From the NCBI GenBank assembly GCA_002842045.1, contig PHBX01000017.1:248001-312000 (forward strand): a stretch of DNA of 64,000 bases, read 5' to 3'. Positions 45,624-56,260 of this stretch are shown piece after piece. Origin of the DNA: Chloroflexi bacterium HGW-Chloroflexi-3. Its GTDB lineage: Bacteria; Chloroflexota; Anaerolineae; Anaerolineales; Anaerolineaceae. The position numbers and the translations under genes were made by a program. How positions within the stretch are numbered: the stretch's first letter is position 1; each line of letters begins with the position of its first letter. The notes under the pieces are model-generated. The model saw nothing but the letters and a program-made list of their open reading frames with translations, was not told where the DNA came from and did no database searches.

Positions 45624-46889
45624 ATGACTGGATTTCTTAAGTTTTTAGTGGATGTGTTAAGCGTTCCTGCCATCCTGGTCGGTATATCAGCTATGGTTGG
45701 TTTGATTGCGCTAAAAAAACCTTTCACCGAGGTTTTAACCGGTACGTTCAAAGCAATCATCGGATTCCTTATTCTGGGCGCCGGTGCAGGATTCCTTGTA
45801 TCTTCATTAAACGGTTTGTCCCCATTGTTGGAAGCTGGTTTTGGAATTAGGGGCGTCATCCCGAATAATGAAGCTGTCGTTGCGATTGCAACACAGACTC
45901 TTGGTCGCGAAACTGCTTTAATCATGGTCTTAGGTTTTGTAGTCAACCTTGTCCTTGCCCGTTTCACCCCATTGAAATACATCTGGTTGACCGGTCACCA
46001 CAGCTTCTATATGGCTGCCATGTTAGCCGCAGTATTGGGCGCTTCACGTTTAAGCGGAACCGCCGTGATTATCGTTGGTGCTTTACTCCTTGGTCTCATA
46101 CAGGTATTAATGCCGGCCTGGGCGCAGGGCACAATGCGCAAGATTACCGGTGGCGACGACGTTGCTTTAGGTCATTTTGGTACATTAGGCTATGTTGTTT
46201 CAGCCTGGGTTGGTAAATTGGTTGGTGATAGTTCAAAATCAACCGAAGACCTGAAAATGCCAAAAAGCCTTGGCTTTTTACGCGACTCATTGGTTGCCAC
46301 AGCCATCATCATGATCATCATTTTCTTCATTGCAGTGATAGCAGCAGGCCCGGCATTTACCGAAAATCAGAGCGGTGGACAGAACTTCATCGTCTACGCT
46401 TTCATTCAGGGTCTTTCCTTCACCGCTGGTGTTGCAATCATTCTCCAGGGTGTTCGCATGATCTTGGCCGAAATCGTCCCTGCATTCAAAGGTATTGCTG
46501 AAAAAGTTGTTCCAGATGCGAAACCCGCTTTGGACTGCCCAATCACCTTCCCATTCGCTCCGAATGCTGTCATCATCGGTTTCCTCGCCAGCTTTGTCGG
46601 TGGAATCATCGGTATGATCGTCTTAGGCTTCACCAGTTTAACTGTAATCGTTCCTGGTCTGGTTCCCCACTTCTTCGTTGGCGGTACAGCTGGTGTATTC
46701 GGAAATGCTACCGGTGGACGCCGCGGTGCGATCATTGGTGCATTTGTCAACGGTTTGATCATCACCTTCTTAGCTGCACTGTTGCTGCCTGTTTTGGGTG
46801 ACCTTGGTTTCGCCAACACCACCTTCGGTGATGCTGACTTCCAATGGCTGGGTATCCTGGTTGGTAACCTGGCAAAATTGCTCAAATAA
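45624..46889 (+). CDS. PTS IIC component, ascorbate (UlaA/SgaT) type
   Basis: A 421-residue polytopic membrane permease of the AG superfamily. Marks: AILVGISAMVGLIAL, TGTFKAIIGFLILGAGAGFL, GHHSFYMAAMLAAVL, LGHFGTLGYVVSAWVG, CPITFPFAPNAVIIGFLASF and HFFVGGTAGVFGNATGGRRG, split by turns. Carries the sugar across the membrane with phosphorylation. Relatives linked to split transketolases probably take pentoses or branched pentoses rather than ascorbate. Confidence 0.94.
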   Translation: MTGFLKFLVDVLSVPAILVGISAMVGLIALKKPFTEVLTGTFKAIIGFLILGAGAGFLVSSLNGLSPLLEAGFGIRGVIPNNEAVVAIATQTLGRETALIMVLGFVVNLVLARFTPLKYIWLTGHHSFYMAAMLAAVLGASRLSGTAVIIVGALLLGLIQVLMPAWAQGTMRKITGGDDVALGHFGTLGYVVSAWVGKLVGDSSKSTEDLKMPKSLGFLRDSLVATAIIMIIIFFIAVIAAGPAFTENQSGGQNFIVYAFIQGLSFTAGVAIILQGVRMILAEIVPAFKGIAEKVVPDAKPALDCPITFPFAPNAVIIGFLASFVGGIIGMIVLGFTSLTVIVPGLVPHFFVGGTAGVFGNATGGRRGAIIGAFVNGLIITFLAALLLPVLGDLGFANTTFGDADFQWLGILVGNLAKLLK

Positions 46890-47266
46890 TGAATATTTAG
46901 GTAATAATTGGAAAACTTTAAAAACGATACCGATTGCTCTGATGAGCTATATGAACCTCGTTCTTTGGGGCAGTCAAAACATTGCATTTCTCTCGGGACT
47001 AACTAAATTCGTCCATTGTATCGATCTGAGGCAGCAGTGAAATATGGTCATTACCCAAAAAACCTTGTTTAACAAATTTTTTTATTGGTAGCCTTGTAAC
47101 CCCTGTCACTTTCTTTGTAACAGCATGATTAGCATTTTGCGTCATGATTATCACTGGTTTTGCTGCCCCGCTGTACTTAGATTGTGTGGTCCAAGTCTCG
47201 AGAAGTGATCGGAAGCACTGCCAAAGGCAATTTCCTAACCGTTAATTTTTTTATTTTTCTGTATTC

Positions 47267-47295
47267 AGATGAGGCGATGGTTAGGCGCCTCATCT
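47267..47295 (+). terminator. Hairpin between IIC and the transketolase N-subunit gene
   Basis: AGATGAGGCG (47267-47276) and CGCCTCATCT (47286-47295) form a 10-bp stem with a nine-base loop, followed by TTCTTG. It lies 55 bases before the next start codon. It could terminate part of the transcripts and lower expression of the downstream genes. The rest of the 460-base gap (46890-47349) shows no gene. Confidence 0.6.
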
Positions 47296-47349
47296 TTCTT
47301 GAAGATTTCAAGGCCGATTCATCGATAAATAAAATTATGGAGCAATTCA

Positions 47350-48216
47350 TTGTATTCTGAAACTCAACCTGTACTAAAACCTGATTTTTCAAATTCATCT
47401 GATCACATTGCCTTTTTACAGAAAACTGCTCTTGAACTGCGTAGGAGTGTTGTAAAACTTCTTCAACATAGCCGATCAGGTCATCTGGGAGGTTCTCTCT
47501 CACTGGCTGATGTGATGTCAGTTTTATATTTTTCAATATTACGGAATGATCCCGCAAACCCAAATTGGCCAAACCGTGATTTATTCATATTAAGCAAAGG
47601 ACACGCGGCTCCGATTTTATATGCTACTTTAACCAAACGCGGATTTTTCCCAGAAGCCTGGCTTGATACGCATCGAAAGATCAACAGCCGGGTTCAGGGG
47701 CATCCTGACCGCCAAACTCCAGGAGTCGAAGTGGCAACTGGCTCGCTGGGACAGGGTCTTTCCGTGATGAATGGAATGATGCTGGCTGCACGGGTGGACC
47801 ATCGCGATACTCACGGTGTCGCAGTGTTAGGCGACGGTGAATGTGATGAAGGACAGGTGTGGGAAGCAGCGATGTCGGGTGCTCACCATAAAATTCCAAC
47901 CGTAGCTGTGCTGGACCGCAACAATCTGCAAATTGGCGGAACGACTGATCAGGTGAAACGTCTTGAACCATTCAAAGATAAATGGCTGGCTTTTGGTTGG
48001 CAGGTATTGGAAGTGGAAGGACATGATATCGCTGCTTTGCTGCAGGCATTTGAAACAGCCTGGCAAACCTTGGATCAACCGACACTCCTGTTAACACATA
48101 CAGTAAAAGGTAAGGGCGTATCATTTATGGAAAACCAGGTTGATTATCATGCCAAAATTCCTGCTGACGATGTATTTGAAAAAGCTCTGGTAGAATTGAG
48201 CGAACAAGCTCATTAG
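47350..48216 (+). CDS. Transketolase, N-terminal (TPP-binding) subunit
   Basis: A 288-residue half transketolase. TPP-binding domain marks: SRSGHLGGSLSLADVMSVLYF, LFILSKGHAAPILYA, GQGLSVMNGMMLAARV and the motif GDGECDEGQVWEAAMSGAHH...DRNNLQ, which holds the pyrophosphate and Mg2+. TTG start with GGAG upstream. It needs the C-terminal half, which in this operon is fused to HPr. Split enzymes of this kind, in known apiose pathways, act on apulose 4-phosphate. Confidence 0.94.
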   Translation: MYSETQPVLKPDFSNSSDHIAFLQKTALELRRSVVKLLQHSRSGHLGGSLSLADVMSVLYFSILRNDPANPNWPNRDLFILSKGHAAPILYATLTKRGFFPEAWLDTHRKINSRVQGHPDRQTPGVEVATGSLGQGLSVMNGMMLAARVDHRDTHGVAVLGDGECDEGQVWEAAMSGAHHKIPTVAVLDRNNLQIGGTTDQVKRLEPFKDKWLAFGWQVLEVEGHDIAALLQAFETAWQTLDQPTLLLTHTVKGKGVSFMENQVDYHAKIPADDVFEKALVELSEQAH

Positions 48217-48237
48217 TATCTTAAACAGGAGAGTGAG

Positions 48238-49974
48238 ATGATACGTTGGACTGGTATTGCCGCATCTGCAGGCATTGCAATTGGTCCTGTGTGGGTTTTT
48301 CAAAAAGCAGTTGTTGAGATACCTTGTTTTCAGATTAAAGATGTTGAAGCAGAATTAAAACGCCTAAATTCAGCCATTGAACAAACTCGCCTGCAAATTC
48401 AAACCCAGCAAGCGCAGGCTGTTGATATGGTAGGTGTAGAAGAAGCAGCGATTTTTGCTGCGCATTTGAGCTTTTTGGATGATCCCGAGCTGATCGATTT
48501 AATTCAAAATACGATCCGCGATGAAAATGTAAATTCCGAATCTGCATTAAAAAAAGCAACACAAATATTTGCAGATCTGCTGACAAATTTAGATTCTGAA
48601 TATTTTCGTGAACGTGCGCAGGATGTCCTTGCTGTTGGCGACCAGATCGTCAATAATCTCTTGGGCGACACCGGTAAATCAGCCAGCGGTCCTTTGCAGC
48701 CATCCATTATCATCGCCGAAGATTTAACCCCTGCCGACACGATTCAATTTGACCAAAATAACCTTTTGGGGTTGGTTACACTGCATGGCGGACCAACCTC
48801 TCACACGGCGATCCTTTCACGTGGACTGGGTATTCCGGCTGCGGTCAGTGTTCCTTTGGATCTCAATGCTGTTGTTAATGGAATGACAGCGATCCTGGAT
48901 GGCATCAAAGGCGAGCTAATTCTTTTACCGGACGTGTCAATATTGGCTGAAGCTGAAAGCAGCCGCGAAGCTTTTTTAGAAAAAGCTCACCTCGAAAAAG
49001 TGGCGGCGCATGAGCTTACCCGCACATTAGATGGTGTTCCCGTTGAAGTGGTAGCGAACATCGGCTCGCCAGAAGACGCCTTCAAAGCAGTAGAGTATGG
49101 CGCTGAAGGGGTAGGCCTTTTTCGCACCGAATTTTTGTATATGAGCCGAGATGCCCTGATGAGTGAATCGCAACAGATCAAGGTTTACAGCAATGTCTTT
49201 GCTACAATCGGATCGCGTCCGATTGTAGTACGTACCATTGATATCGGCGGGGATAAAAAAGTTGCCTATCTGGGACTGGAACGGGAAGAAAATCCGTTTC
49301 TTGGCTGGCGCGGTATTCGGATGATCTCTGAGCGATCTGATTTGCTGATTGGACAATTTAGAGCATTGCTGCGCGCAGGTGTGAATACTGATCTGCGGAT
49401 CATGCTGCCGATGGTTTCAAACTTGAATGAAATCGTACAGGGACGAGATCTGCTCAATCAGGCAATTCATGAACTGGAAGCTGAAGGTCTGGCGTATGCG
49501 AAAAATGTCCAATTTGGTATCATGGTTGAAGTTCCTTCGATTGCTCTGGTTGCTGACCATGCTGCCAAACTGGTTGACTTTTTCAGCATTGGTACCAATG
49601 ATCTGACCCAATATTCACTGGCAGTAGACCGTGGCAATACACGCGTGGCTCCGCTTGCCAGTCCATTTCACCCGGCCGTATTGCAGCTGATTGCCAAAAC
49701 GATTCGAGCCGCGCATGCGGCAGGCAAATGGGTGGGGATGTGCGGCGAATTTGCCAGCGACACCCTGGCTGCTCCGTTGCTGCTTGGGTTAGGGTTGGAC
49801 GAATTCAGCGTTTCGTCCTCTGTGATTCCCTCCTTGAAGCAGACTCTGAGGCGCTGCAATGTTGTAAATTGCCGTCCGTTGGCAGAAGAATGTCTTCAAC
49901 TTGGAAGGACAGAGGATGTGGTTGCGCGTTTGAAGGAATTTGCTGCGGCTGGGTTAATATCACCTGAATCGTGA
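48238..49974 (+). CDS. ptsI: PTS Enzyme I (phosphoenolpyruvate-protein phosphotransferase)
   Basis: A 578-residue general PTS enzyme that moves phosphate from PEP to HPr. Active His189 is in HGGPTSHTAILSRGLGIPA. The PEP site has GVGLFRTEFLYM, RTIDIGGDKK, NPFLGWRGIRM, GIMVEVPS, FSIGTNDLTQYSLAVDRGN and GKWVGMCGEFASD, given here as separate blocks. With HPr, IIA, IIB and IIC in the same operon, the phosphorelay is complete. It starts 21 bases after the transketolase subunit. Confidence 0.96.
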   Translation: MIRWTGIAASAGIAIGPVWVFQKAVVEIPCFQIKDVEAELKRLNSAIEQTRLQIQTQQAQAVDMVGVEEAAIFAAHLSFLDDPELIDLIQNTIRDENVNSESALKKATQIFADLLTNLDSEYFRERAQDVLAVGDQIVNNLLGDTGKSASGPLQPSIIIAEDLTPADTIQFDQNNLLGLVTLHGGPTSHTAILSRGLGIPAAVSVPLDLNAVVNGMTAILDGIKGELILLPDVSILAEAESSREAFLEKAHLEKVAAHELTRTLDGVPVEVVANIGSPEDAFKAVEYGAEGVGLFRTEFLYMSRDALMSESQQIKVYSNVFATIGSRPIVVRTIDIGGDKKVAYLGLEREENPFLGWRGIRMISERSDLLIGQFRALLRAGVNTDLRIMLPMVSNLNEIVQGRDLLNQAIHELEAEGLAYAKNVQFGIMVEVPSIALVADHAAKLVDFFSIGTNDLTQYSLAVDRGNTRVAPLASPFHPAVLQLIAKTIRAAHAAGKWVGMCGEFASDTLAAPLLLGLGLDEFSVSSSVIPSLKQTLRRCNVVNCRPLAEECLQLGRTEDVVARLKEFAAAGLISPES

Positions 49975-50216
49975 CAAAAATCTATAAGTATTGAGATTTA
50001 AAAATACTAAAATGAATTCAACGACACCTTGGTCTCATTTTTTTAGTGCGTCCTGTATGAGCAATGTCGAGAGGTTGAAAGACTCACACAGAGGTTGGTT
50101 GCATCAACTGTTAACCAAAGGCAAGGGCATCATTGCAAGGTGAGGTCTGGACGCTGCGCGAGCCAGTGACAAAGCCAAATAATAATCAGAGTCAGGAGAT
50201 TTTTTTCCTGCAGCCA

Positions 50217-53200
50217 CTATGGTTCGGACTCGATCAGCTCAAAAAATAGCTTTACAATCTTCGGATCAAAATGACTGCCGCTGCCATTGGCGATGTACTC
50301 CAATGTCTTTTCCTTCGACCAGGCCGGGCGGTATGGACGGTCGGATGTGAGCGCATCGTAAACATCTACCACCGCAAAGATGCGCGCTGCCAGCGGTATC
50401 GCATCAGCCTTCAACCCGCGTGGATAACCGCTGCCGTCCCATTTTTCATGATGACAATAAGGGATATCCATGGCTGGTTTGAGATAGGATATCGGAGTCA
50501 GCATCTCATAAGCAAAGAGCGGATGTTTGCGCATCAGTTTCCATTCTTCATCATTTAACGGGCCTGGTTTATGCAAGATGCTGTCCGGAATTCCCAGTTT
50601 ACCCATATCGTGTAATAGGGCACCACGCCTAATATGAACAATTTGATCATCGCCCATACCAGCCATGCGTGCCAATCGCAGTGTCAATTCAGTCACCCGC
50701 TGGGTGTGGCCTTCAGTCTCTTCATCACGCAAGTCCATTGCCCGCGACCAGCCTTCAATCGTGGCATCGTAGGCCAGGAAGAGTTCAAAGTTAGAGCGTT
50801 GTAGCCCTTCGAAAAGCTGGCTGTTGTCAATTCCAATCGCAATCTGCCCGGCCAGAGTTTCAAAGAAACTTAACCATTCAGGATCAGATTGTAAGTGCGA
50901 ACGATGGAATACTTCCAAAACACCTTTGATTTGGCCTTTGGCAATAATCGGTGTAGCAAAATAGGAAATAAATCCCTCGTTGCGAATCATCTGATCAAAT
51001 TTACTGTTGTTTGAGACAATTTCAGCAAGGGCAATGGTTCGATTCACTAACACAGTCTTGCCCAGGTACCCTTCACCTCGAAGATCCACAGGATAAGTGT
51101 CGATCTCCGATAATGAAAATGAAGTTGCTTCGATTTCTCGGGTCTTGAATCCACGTCCGTCAGTATATTCAAATTTTTGGGTAATCGGGTTTAACAAGTG
51201 TATGGCAGCTGCATCTATATTTAATTGACTGGCAACCTGCTCCAGTATAAACTTAATCACCACCCGTAAATCCACAATACTGGTCAATACCTGGTCAATA
51301 GATCGCAAGGTGGAAAGCCGTTCCAATTGCCGAATGGTTTCCTCCCGCAAGCGCACACGATGAATGGCATTAGCGACAATATCCGCAATAGAAGTTAATA
51401 ATCGCACTTCCATAGTTTGAAATGGATAAATGCGGCCAATCGTCAAAGTGCCGATAGGTGTACCATCAATCAGTAAAGGTACACACACAATCGCGCTGGT
51501 AATATCAAAAGCATCCGACCAAACGATATCCTTTTCCTGGGAAATATCATCTGTGATAAAAACATTTCCACTCTGGATCACTTTTCCTGGAATACTGACA
51601 CCTGGTGGTAAACGATCAGCTAATGTGCTCTCATAAACACCAATTGCAGCCTCCAGCACAGTATCATTCGTCACCTTATCTCGGATTACCAATGAAGCGC
51701 CATCAGCCTTAAAAATCTCACCTAATTTTTCCAATACAATTGGATTCATTTCGGCCCTGGTTTCAGCAGTCCTCAGTACTGAACTGATGGTTGCAATGGC
51801 TTGCATTTCTAATTCATGTTGCTTGCGTTCACTGATATCCTGTTTGATCGCGATAAAGTGGGTAATCAGCCCGTTCTCATCTTTTAATGGCGTAATGGTC
51901 ATTTCTTCGCTGTATAAGTTGCCATTCTTTTTTCGATTGATGATCTCTCCCCGCCATGGGTTACCAGCCAGAATAGTTTTCCATATGATTTCATAAAACT
52001 CTGGTTTTTGACTGTCTGAAAATAATAATTCTCGTGGTTTTTTCCCAATTGATTCCTCCAGACTGTACCCGGTAAGTTCAGAAAAAGCAGGGTTTGACCA
52101 CTCGATGACACCATGTTTATCAGTAATTACGATCGCATTCGCCGAGGTAAATAGTGCCATGCTTTGCATTCGTAGTTGGTTTTCAGATTCCTTCTTTTTT
52201 GTGATATCCAGCATATAACCACGTAAAAATATCGGTTTGCCTTCTTTGACTTCTATGCTTACCACATCTCGGATCCACAGATAACTGTCATCTGGTTTCA
52301 AGAAGCGATACTCAAACTCGAAGTCGTGCCCTCGATCCAAAAAATCTTCTCGAAAAGCCGGCGCCCACATTTGATCATCATGATAGAGATGATCAATCCA
52401 GAATTGTAAATTTGTAAAATCATCTGGATGCCAGCCCGTCATATTCATGACCTGAGGCGCAACATATGACCATCTATCATTTTTTATATCATATTCCCAT
52501 AACACGGCCCTGGTTGATTCAGCCAGGTTGCGATATTTTTGTTCACTCAATAACAATTCAGAGGTTCGTTCGGCAACCATAGATTCCAGACGACGACCTC
52601 TGGAAAGAAATAGATAAAACACACCTGCAATTAATAACGAAAACAAAGTGCCTATAACAGCAGTAATCCAACCTGCTCGAATAGGGTAGGTACTCATAAA
52701 CGATCCACCTGGATGAATAATCAATTCATATGTTTTTCCAAATGCAAAAATAGGCTGGTAAAATGTCAGGTCAGAATAAGGGTGATCATGATGTTCATTA
52801 CGGATATGAGCCTTAGAAATGTATTCTAGAGAATTTCCTGCTAAATGTGTAGGAAAAGAATCTGAATGTAATTGCAACAAATCAATGAATAAAAATAGAT
52901 CCTGGTTTCCATACGCACTTAAAACACTTTCAAGTAAATTCTCCATACGTAATACAACCAGAATATATCCATTCTGATTCAATGCATTTTCTTTATCATT
53001 AATTGATCTTGTAACCAGAATCCCAATCTGCGATCTCAAATCATTAACCAGAATAATTGGGTCGGATGCTGTTATCAACCCGGTATTGAATGCGGTTTCT
53101 AACATCGCTTTTCGATTGGTCTCCGAGCCAATATCAAATCCCAAAGCATATTCATTTTCGATCCTTGGGTTGACATAGTAAACCGGGTAATAAAATTCTC

Positions 53201-54290
53201 GTTCCAGTACGGAGATGCGTTGCCTGTCTTCATCTAATTCCCAGACTTTAAAATCCGATCCGGTTTCCTTACTGGCTTGCTCTTCGAACATCTTTAATTC
53301 ATTGGCCGGCACTTCGGGAATCCACTCCCACGCCAGTATTTTGGGATCAATTGCCAGTGCAGCCGTATATAGGTTAAATTCATCACGATTAACATATTGG
53401 CTGGATTCAAAGAAATTCGCCAATCCAGCCAGATGAAACTTTTCAATGTCTTGAAAATAACTCAGAACATAACCAGCTTGTGAAGCTGCCAGATTTTCAA
53501 ATGTGGTTTTTCTGTTGTTTTTCTTTGTATCAATCTCTTGCCAGGTTAATATGGATGTAACCAGCAACCCAAAAATAAATAAAGTGAAAAATTCAGCATG
53601 GGTATTGATCCAGGATTTTTGCACTCGTGGTGGTAAATTCATTCTAAAACTGAAGAAAAAAATTGATACCTGAACAAATAAAAATAGGAGAATTAAGAAA
53701 CCGTAAGGTAAAAGCAGGATATTTAGAATATTCTGATTCCATTGTTTGGTATCTATATCCACACCGAATAATGCCAAAACCTCGCCAGAATTTGGATCGT
53801 ATAAGGGCACGAGTGCGCTAATGCAAGTGCACGAATCATCTATTACCGGCTTTGAGATTTCGGATAATCCTTTGGAAAAAACACTCCTGACTGTGCTGTA
53901 ATCACCATCAAAGGTTTGCCCGGGCGATGATTCGTTTTTTGAACCTGGAGTTTCCGAATCCACATAAAAGAACACAGATCCATCTTTATTCTTTCCCAGT
54001 AGATAGAGGAAACGATTGCCAGGAATCAATTGGCGGGACAATATCAATTGGTGTTCGAGTCGTTGATATTCCGGGAGATCTATATCTGCGATTGTTCCAG
54101 AAAGTTTATTTAGTTCCATCAGATTTATCGTTTTTGAAAAACTTTCAGAGCGATGCAGAATCTCTTTCTGCAAGTTAGTATGAGCCTGTTTCCAAAGTTG
54201 TCTGCCTGCCACCAGGAAAACAAAAATAACGGCCGAGGTGATAAGCAGATAAATCAATCCCAATTTTTTGGTGTCAGGTCTCGAATGCAT
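50217..54290 (-). CDS. CHASE/PAS/GAF sensor with HD-GYP output
   Basis: A 1357-residue membrane sensor predicted to hydrolyse cyclic di-GMP. Order: helix 12-32, extracytoplasmic region with Cache-like character to 195, two or more helices to about 255, CHASE-like domain about 280-500 (LAWEWIPEVPANEL, YYPVYYVNPRIENEYALGFDIG), helix near 550, PAS about 590-700 and 715-840, GAF about 850-990 and 1005-1165. HD-GYP at 1175-1350: LLHDMGKLGIPDSIL, YCHHEKWDGSGYPRGL, VVDVYDALTSDRPYRP. Metal-binding His and Asp and the GYP motif are intact. It is monocistronic. Confidence 0.92.
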   Translation of the reverse strand: MHSRPDTKKLGLIYLLITSAVIFVFLVAGRQLWKQAHTNLQKEILHRSESFSKTINLMELNKLSGTIADIDLPEYQRLEHQLILSRQLIPGNRFLYLLGKNKDGSVFFYVDSETPGSKNESSPGQTFDGDYSTVRSVFSKGLSEISKPVIDDSCTCISALVPLYDPNSGEVLALFGVDIDTKQWNQNILNILLLPYGFLILLFLFVQVSIFFFSFRMNLPPRVQKSWINTHAEFFTLFIFGLLVTSILTWQEIDTKKNNRKTTFENLAASQAGYVLSYFQDIEKFHLAGLANFFESSQYVNRDEFNLYTAALAIDPKILAWEWIPEVPANELKMFEEQASKETGSDFKVWELDEDRQRISVLEREFYYPVYYVNPRIENEYALGFDIGSETNRKAMLETAFNTGLITASDPIILVNDLRSQIGILVTRSINDKENALNQNGYILVVLRMENLLESVLSAYGNQDLFLFIDLLQLHSDSFPTHLAGNSLEYISKAHIRNEHHDHPYSDLTFYQPIFAFGKTYELIIHPGGSFMSTYPIRAGWITAVIGTLFSLLIAGVFYLFLSRGRRLESMVAERTSELLLSEQKYRNLAESTRAVLWEYDIKNDRWSYVAPQVMNMTGWHPDDFTNLQFWIDHLYHDDQMWAPAFREDFLDRGHDFEFEYRFLKPDDSYLWIRDVVSIEVKEGKPIFLRGYMLDITKKKESENQLRMQSMALFTSANAIVITDKHGVIEWSNPAFSELTGYSLEESIGKKPRELLFSDSQKPEFYEIIWKTILAGNPWRGEIINRKKNGNLYSEEMTITPLKDENGLITHFIAIKQDISERKQHELEMQAIATISSVLRTAETRAEMNPIVLEKLGEIFKADGASLVIRDKVTNDTVLEAAIGVYESTLADRLPPGVSIPGKVIQSGNVFITDDISQEKDIVWSDAFDITSAIVCVPLLIDGTPIGTLTIGRIYPFQTMEVRLLTSIADIVANAIHRVRLREETIRQLERLSTLRSIDQVLTSIVDLRVVIKFILEQVASQLNIDAAAIHLLNPITQKFEYTDGRGFKTREIEATSFSLSEIDTYPVDLRGEGYLGKTVLVNRTIALAEIVSNNSKFDQMIRNEGFISYFATPIIAKGQIKGVLEVFHRSHLQSDPEWLSFFETLAGQIAIGIDNSQLFEGLQRSNFELFLAYDATIEGWSRAMDLRDEETEGHTQRVTELTLRLARMAGMGDDQIVHIRRGALLHDMGKLGIPDSILHKPGPLNDEEWKLMRKHPLFAYEMLTPISYLKPAMDIPYCHHEKWDGSGYPRGLKADAIPLAARIFAVVDVYDALTSDRPYRPAWSKEKTLEYIANGSGSHFDPKIVKLFFELIESEP

Positions 54291-54551
54291 AAAAAAGCCG
54301 CTTCAATTGTCTTAGAAATAAAAACTATGCAAAATCACGCCGCATTGAATCAATGAAAGAAATACATAGATATGTAATCCCATTTGTATCAAAGGATAAT
54401 GGGTTGATTATATCAATTGTACACAGTTGAATTATTAATAATCGCGCCCTAACAAAAGTGTAAACAATAGGGGTACATATCAAAAAAATCATATTTCCCC
54501 AATAAGGCTTTGGTTATTTTTATTGCTTCTAAACCAAATGAAAACTAATCA

Positions 54552-55295
54552 TTAATGTGCCAGTATCTGCGATAAGAATAATTGTGTGCGTGGATGGACT
54601 GGATGATCAAACAACTGACTGGGCGTGCCATGCTCCACAATTTGGCCCTGATCCATAAAAACCACCTCATCCGCTGCAGCGCGAGCAAATCCCATCTCAT
54701 GGGTTACCACCACCATGGTGATTCCTTCCTTTGCCAGTAGTAGCATTACATCCAGTACTTCTTTGATCATCTCTGGATCCAATGCGCTGGTGGGTTCGTC
54801 AAACAGCATGATTTTGGGTTTCATCGCCAGCGCGCGGGCAATCGCCACTCTCTGCTGCTGCCCACCGGATAATTGACTCGGATAAGCATTTGCTTTCTCC
54901 ACAATCCCTACTTTCTCCAGTTGGTGCATGGCGATCTCACTGGCAGTTTGTTTATCAGTTTTTCGCACGATACGTTGTGCTAAAGTCACATTTTCCAATA
55001 CACTCAGATGTGGATAAAGATTGAATGATTGAAAAACCATCCCAATTTCCGAGCGGATGCGATTGAGTCGTTTCTGGTCTCCATTCAGGTGTTCACCATC
55101 CACCCATATTTCACCCTGGCTTTCCACCTCCATGTGGTTCATGCAACGTAAGATTGTAGATTTTCCAGAGCCACTCGGTCCAATAATTACTACCACCTTG
55201 CCAGGATAAATATCCAAACTGACCCCATTCAGGGCAACCACCTTACCAAACACCTTATAAACATTTTTTACTTCAATCATGGGTCTAGCGCTCAT
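54552..55295 (-). CDS. Polar amino-acid ABC transporter, ATPase
   Basis: A 247-residue GlnQ/HisP-family ATPase. Walker [13 protein letters not shown], signature LSGGQQQR, Walker [15 protein letters not shown] and switch His in [11 protein letters not shown] are all present. Its start overlaps the permease stop by 11 bases. Third gene of the operon behind the His-leader attenuator, which suggests histidine as substrate. Confidence 0.95.
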   Translation of the reverse strand: MSARPMIEVKNVYKVFGKVVALNGVSLDIYPGKVVVIIGPSGSGKSTILRCMNHMEVESQGEIWVDGEHLNGDQKRLNRIRSEIGMVFQSFNLYPHLSVLENVTLAQRIVRKTDKQTASEIAMHQLEKVGIVEKANAYPSQLSGGQQQRVAIARALAMKPKIMLFDEPTSALDPEMIKEVLDVMLLLAKEGITMVVVTHEMGFARAAADEVVFMDQGQIVEHGTPSQLFDHPVHPRTQLFLSQILAH

Positions 55296-56160
55296 CCTGG
55301 CGAACCCTCCTCTCGATGTATTTCACTACCAGCGATAAAACGATGGTCATGCTCAGATATAGGATCGCCAGGGTAGTATAGGCTTCTTCAAAGCGAAATG
55401 ACCGCCCGGCATACAGACGCGCCACCTGAGTGATATCCCGTACAGCCAACACCGAAACCAATGAAGAATCCTTCAACATGGCAACAAAGTCATTGCCCAA
55501 TGCCGGCAACACATTCCGAATTGCCTGAGGAAGGATAATATAGATCATCGCCTGCCCGCTGCTCATACCTTGAGATCGCGCTGCTTCCATCTGACCTTTG
55601 CTCACCGATTGGATCCCTGCGCGGAAGATCTCTGCCAGAAATGCTCCATAAGTCACAGAGAGGGCAACTATCGCCCGCACATTCATTTCAATCGCTTTAT
55701 TCTCCAATGCCAGCAGTGGGTTTGCAATCCAATTCCAGCCTTGGGATTGAAACCAATGACCCAGTTCATTCATTCCACTTACCACTGCCGGAACAGCAAC
55801 CAATGCAATAAAAAAGATCAGCACCAGCATGGGCACACCACGGATAAACTCAACATACAGCGTCGCCAGATTTTTAGAGAAAACATTACGAGAGATCCGG
55901 CCTAATCCCGTAATCAGACCCAAAAATAAAGCAATCACGAATGCAATTAGGGTGGTGCGAATGGTTATGCTCAAACCAGCTTTGATGAAGTTAAACGCTT
56001 CTGTATACGAAGGTTGTGTAGTGATTGCTGTAAATGTTGTAATTAATATCAAAATTAACGTTACAAACCACCAGGGAAATTGCGTCAATCTTTCTTTAAT
56101 CGTTGGTTTCCCTAAGCCAACCGGCGTAGGATTCATTTCAATGGATGTACTTTGATTCAT
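55285..56160 (-). CDS. Polar amino-acid ABC transporter, permease
   Basis: A 291-residue HisM/GlnP-like permease with about five helices: [29 protein letters not shown] start and [15 protein letters not shown], split here. The EAA loop ([26 protein letters not shown]) contacts the ATPase. A cytosolic N-terminal tail of about 30 residues precedes the first helix. Only one permease gene is present, so it would act as a homodimer. Confidence 0.94.
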   Translation of the reverse strand: MNQSTSIEMNPTPVGLGKPTIKERLTQFPWWFVTLILILITTFTAITTQPSYTEAFNFIKAGLSITIRTTLIAFVIALFLGLITGLGRISRNVFSKNLATLYVEFIRGVPMLVLIFFIALVAVPAVVSGMNELGHWFQSQGWNWIANPLLALENKAIEMNVRAIVALSVTYGAFLAEIFRAGIQSVSKGQMEAARSQGMSSGQAMIYIILPQAIRNVLPALGNDFVAMLKDSSLVSVLAVRDITQVARLYAGRSFRFEEAYTTLAILYLSMTIVLSLVVKYIERRVRQDER

Positions 56161-56218
56161 GATCTAACCTGTTCCAGCAATCAAATTGCTCTTTCGTTCA
56201 TGATTCTTTTCTAAATAA

Positions 56219-56254
56219 AATAAACAGGAAGGGAAAAGTCCCTTCCTGTTTATT
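56219..56254 (-). terminator. Intercistronic hairpin after the binding-protein gene
   Basis: A 16-bp perfect stem (AATAAACAGGAAGGGA and its complement, loop of four) between the stop of the binding-protein gene and the permease start. It would stabilise or partly terminate the upstream message and give more binding protein than permease, a common design. Confidence 0.75.
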
Positions 56255-56260
56255 CATCAC

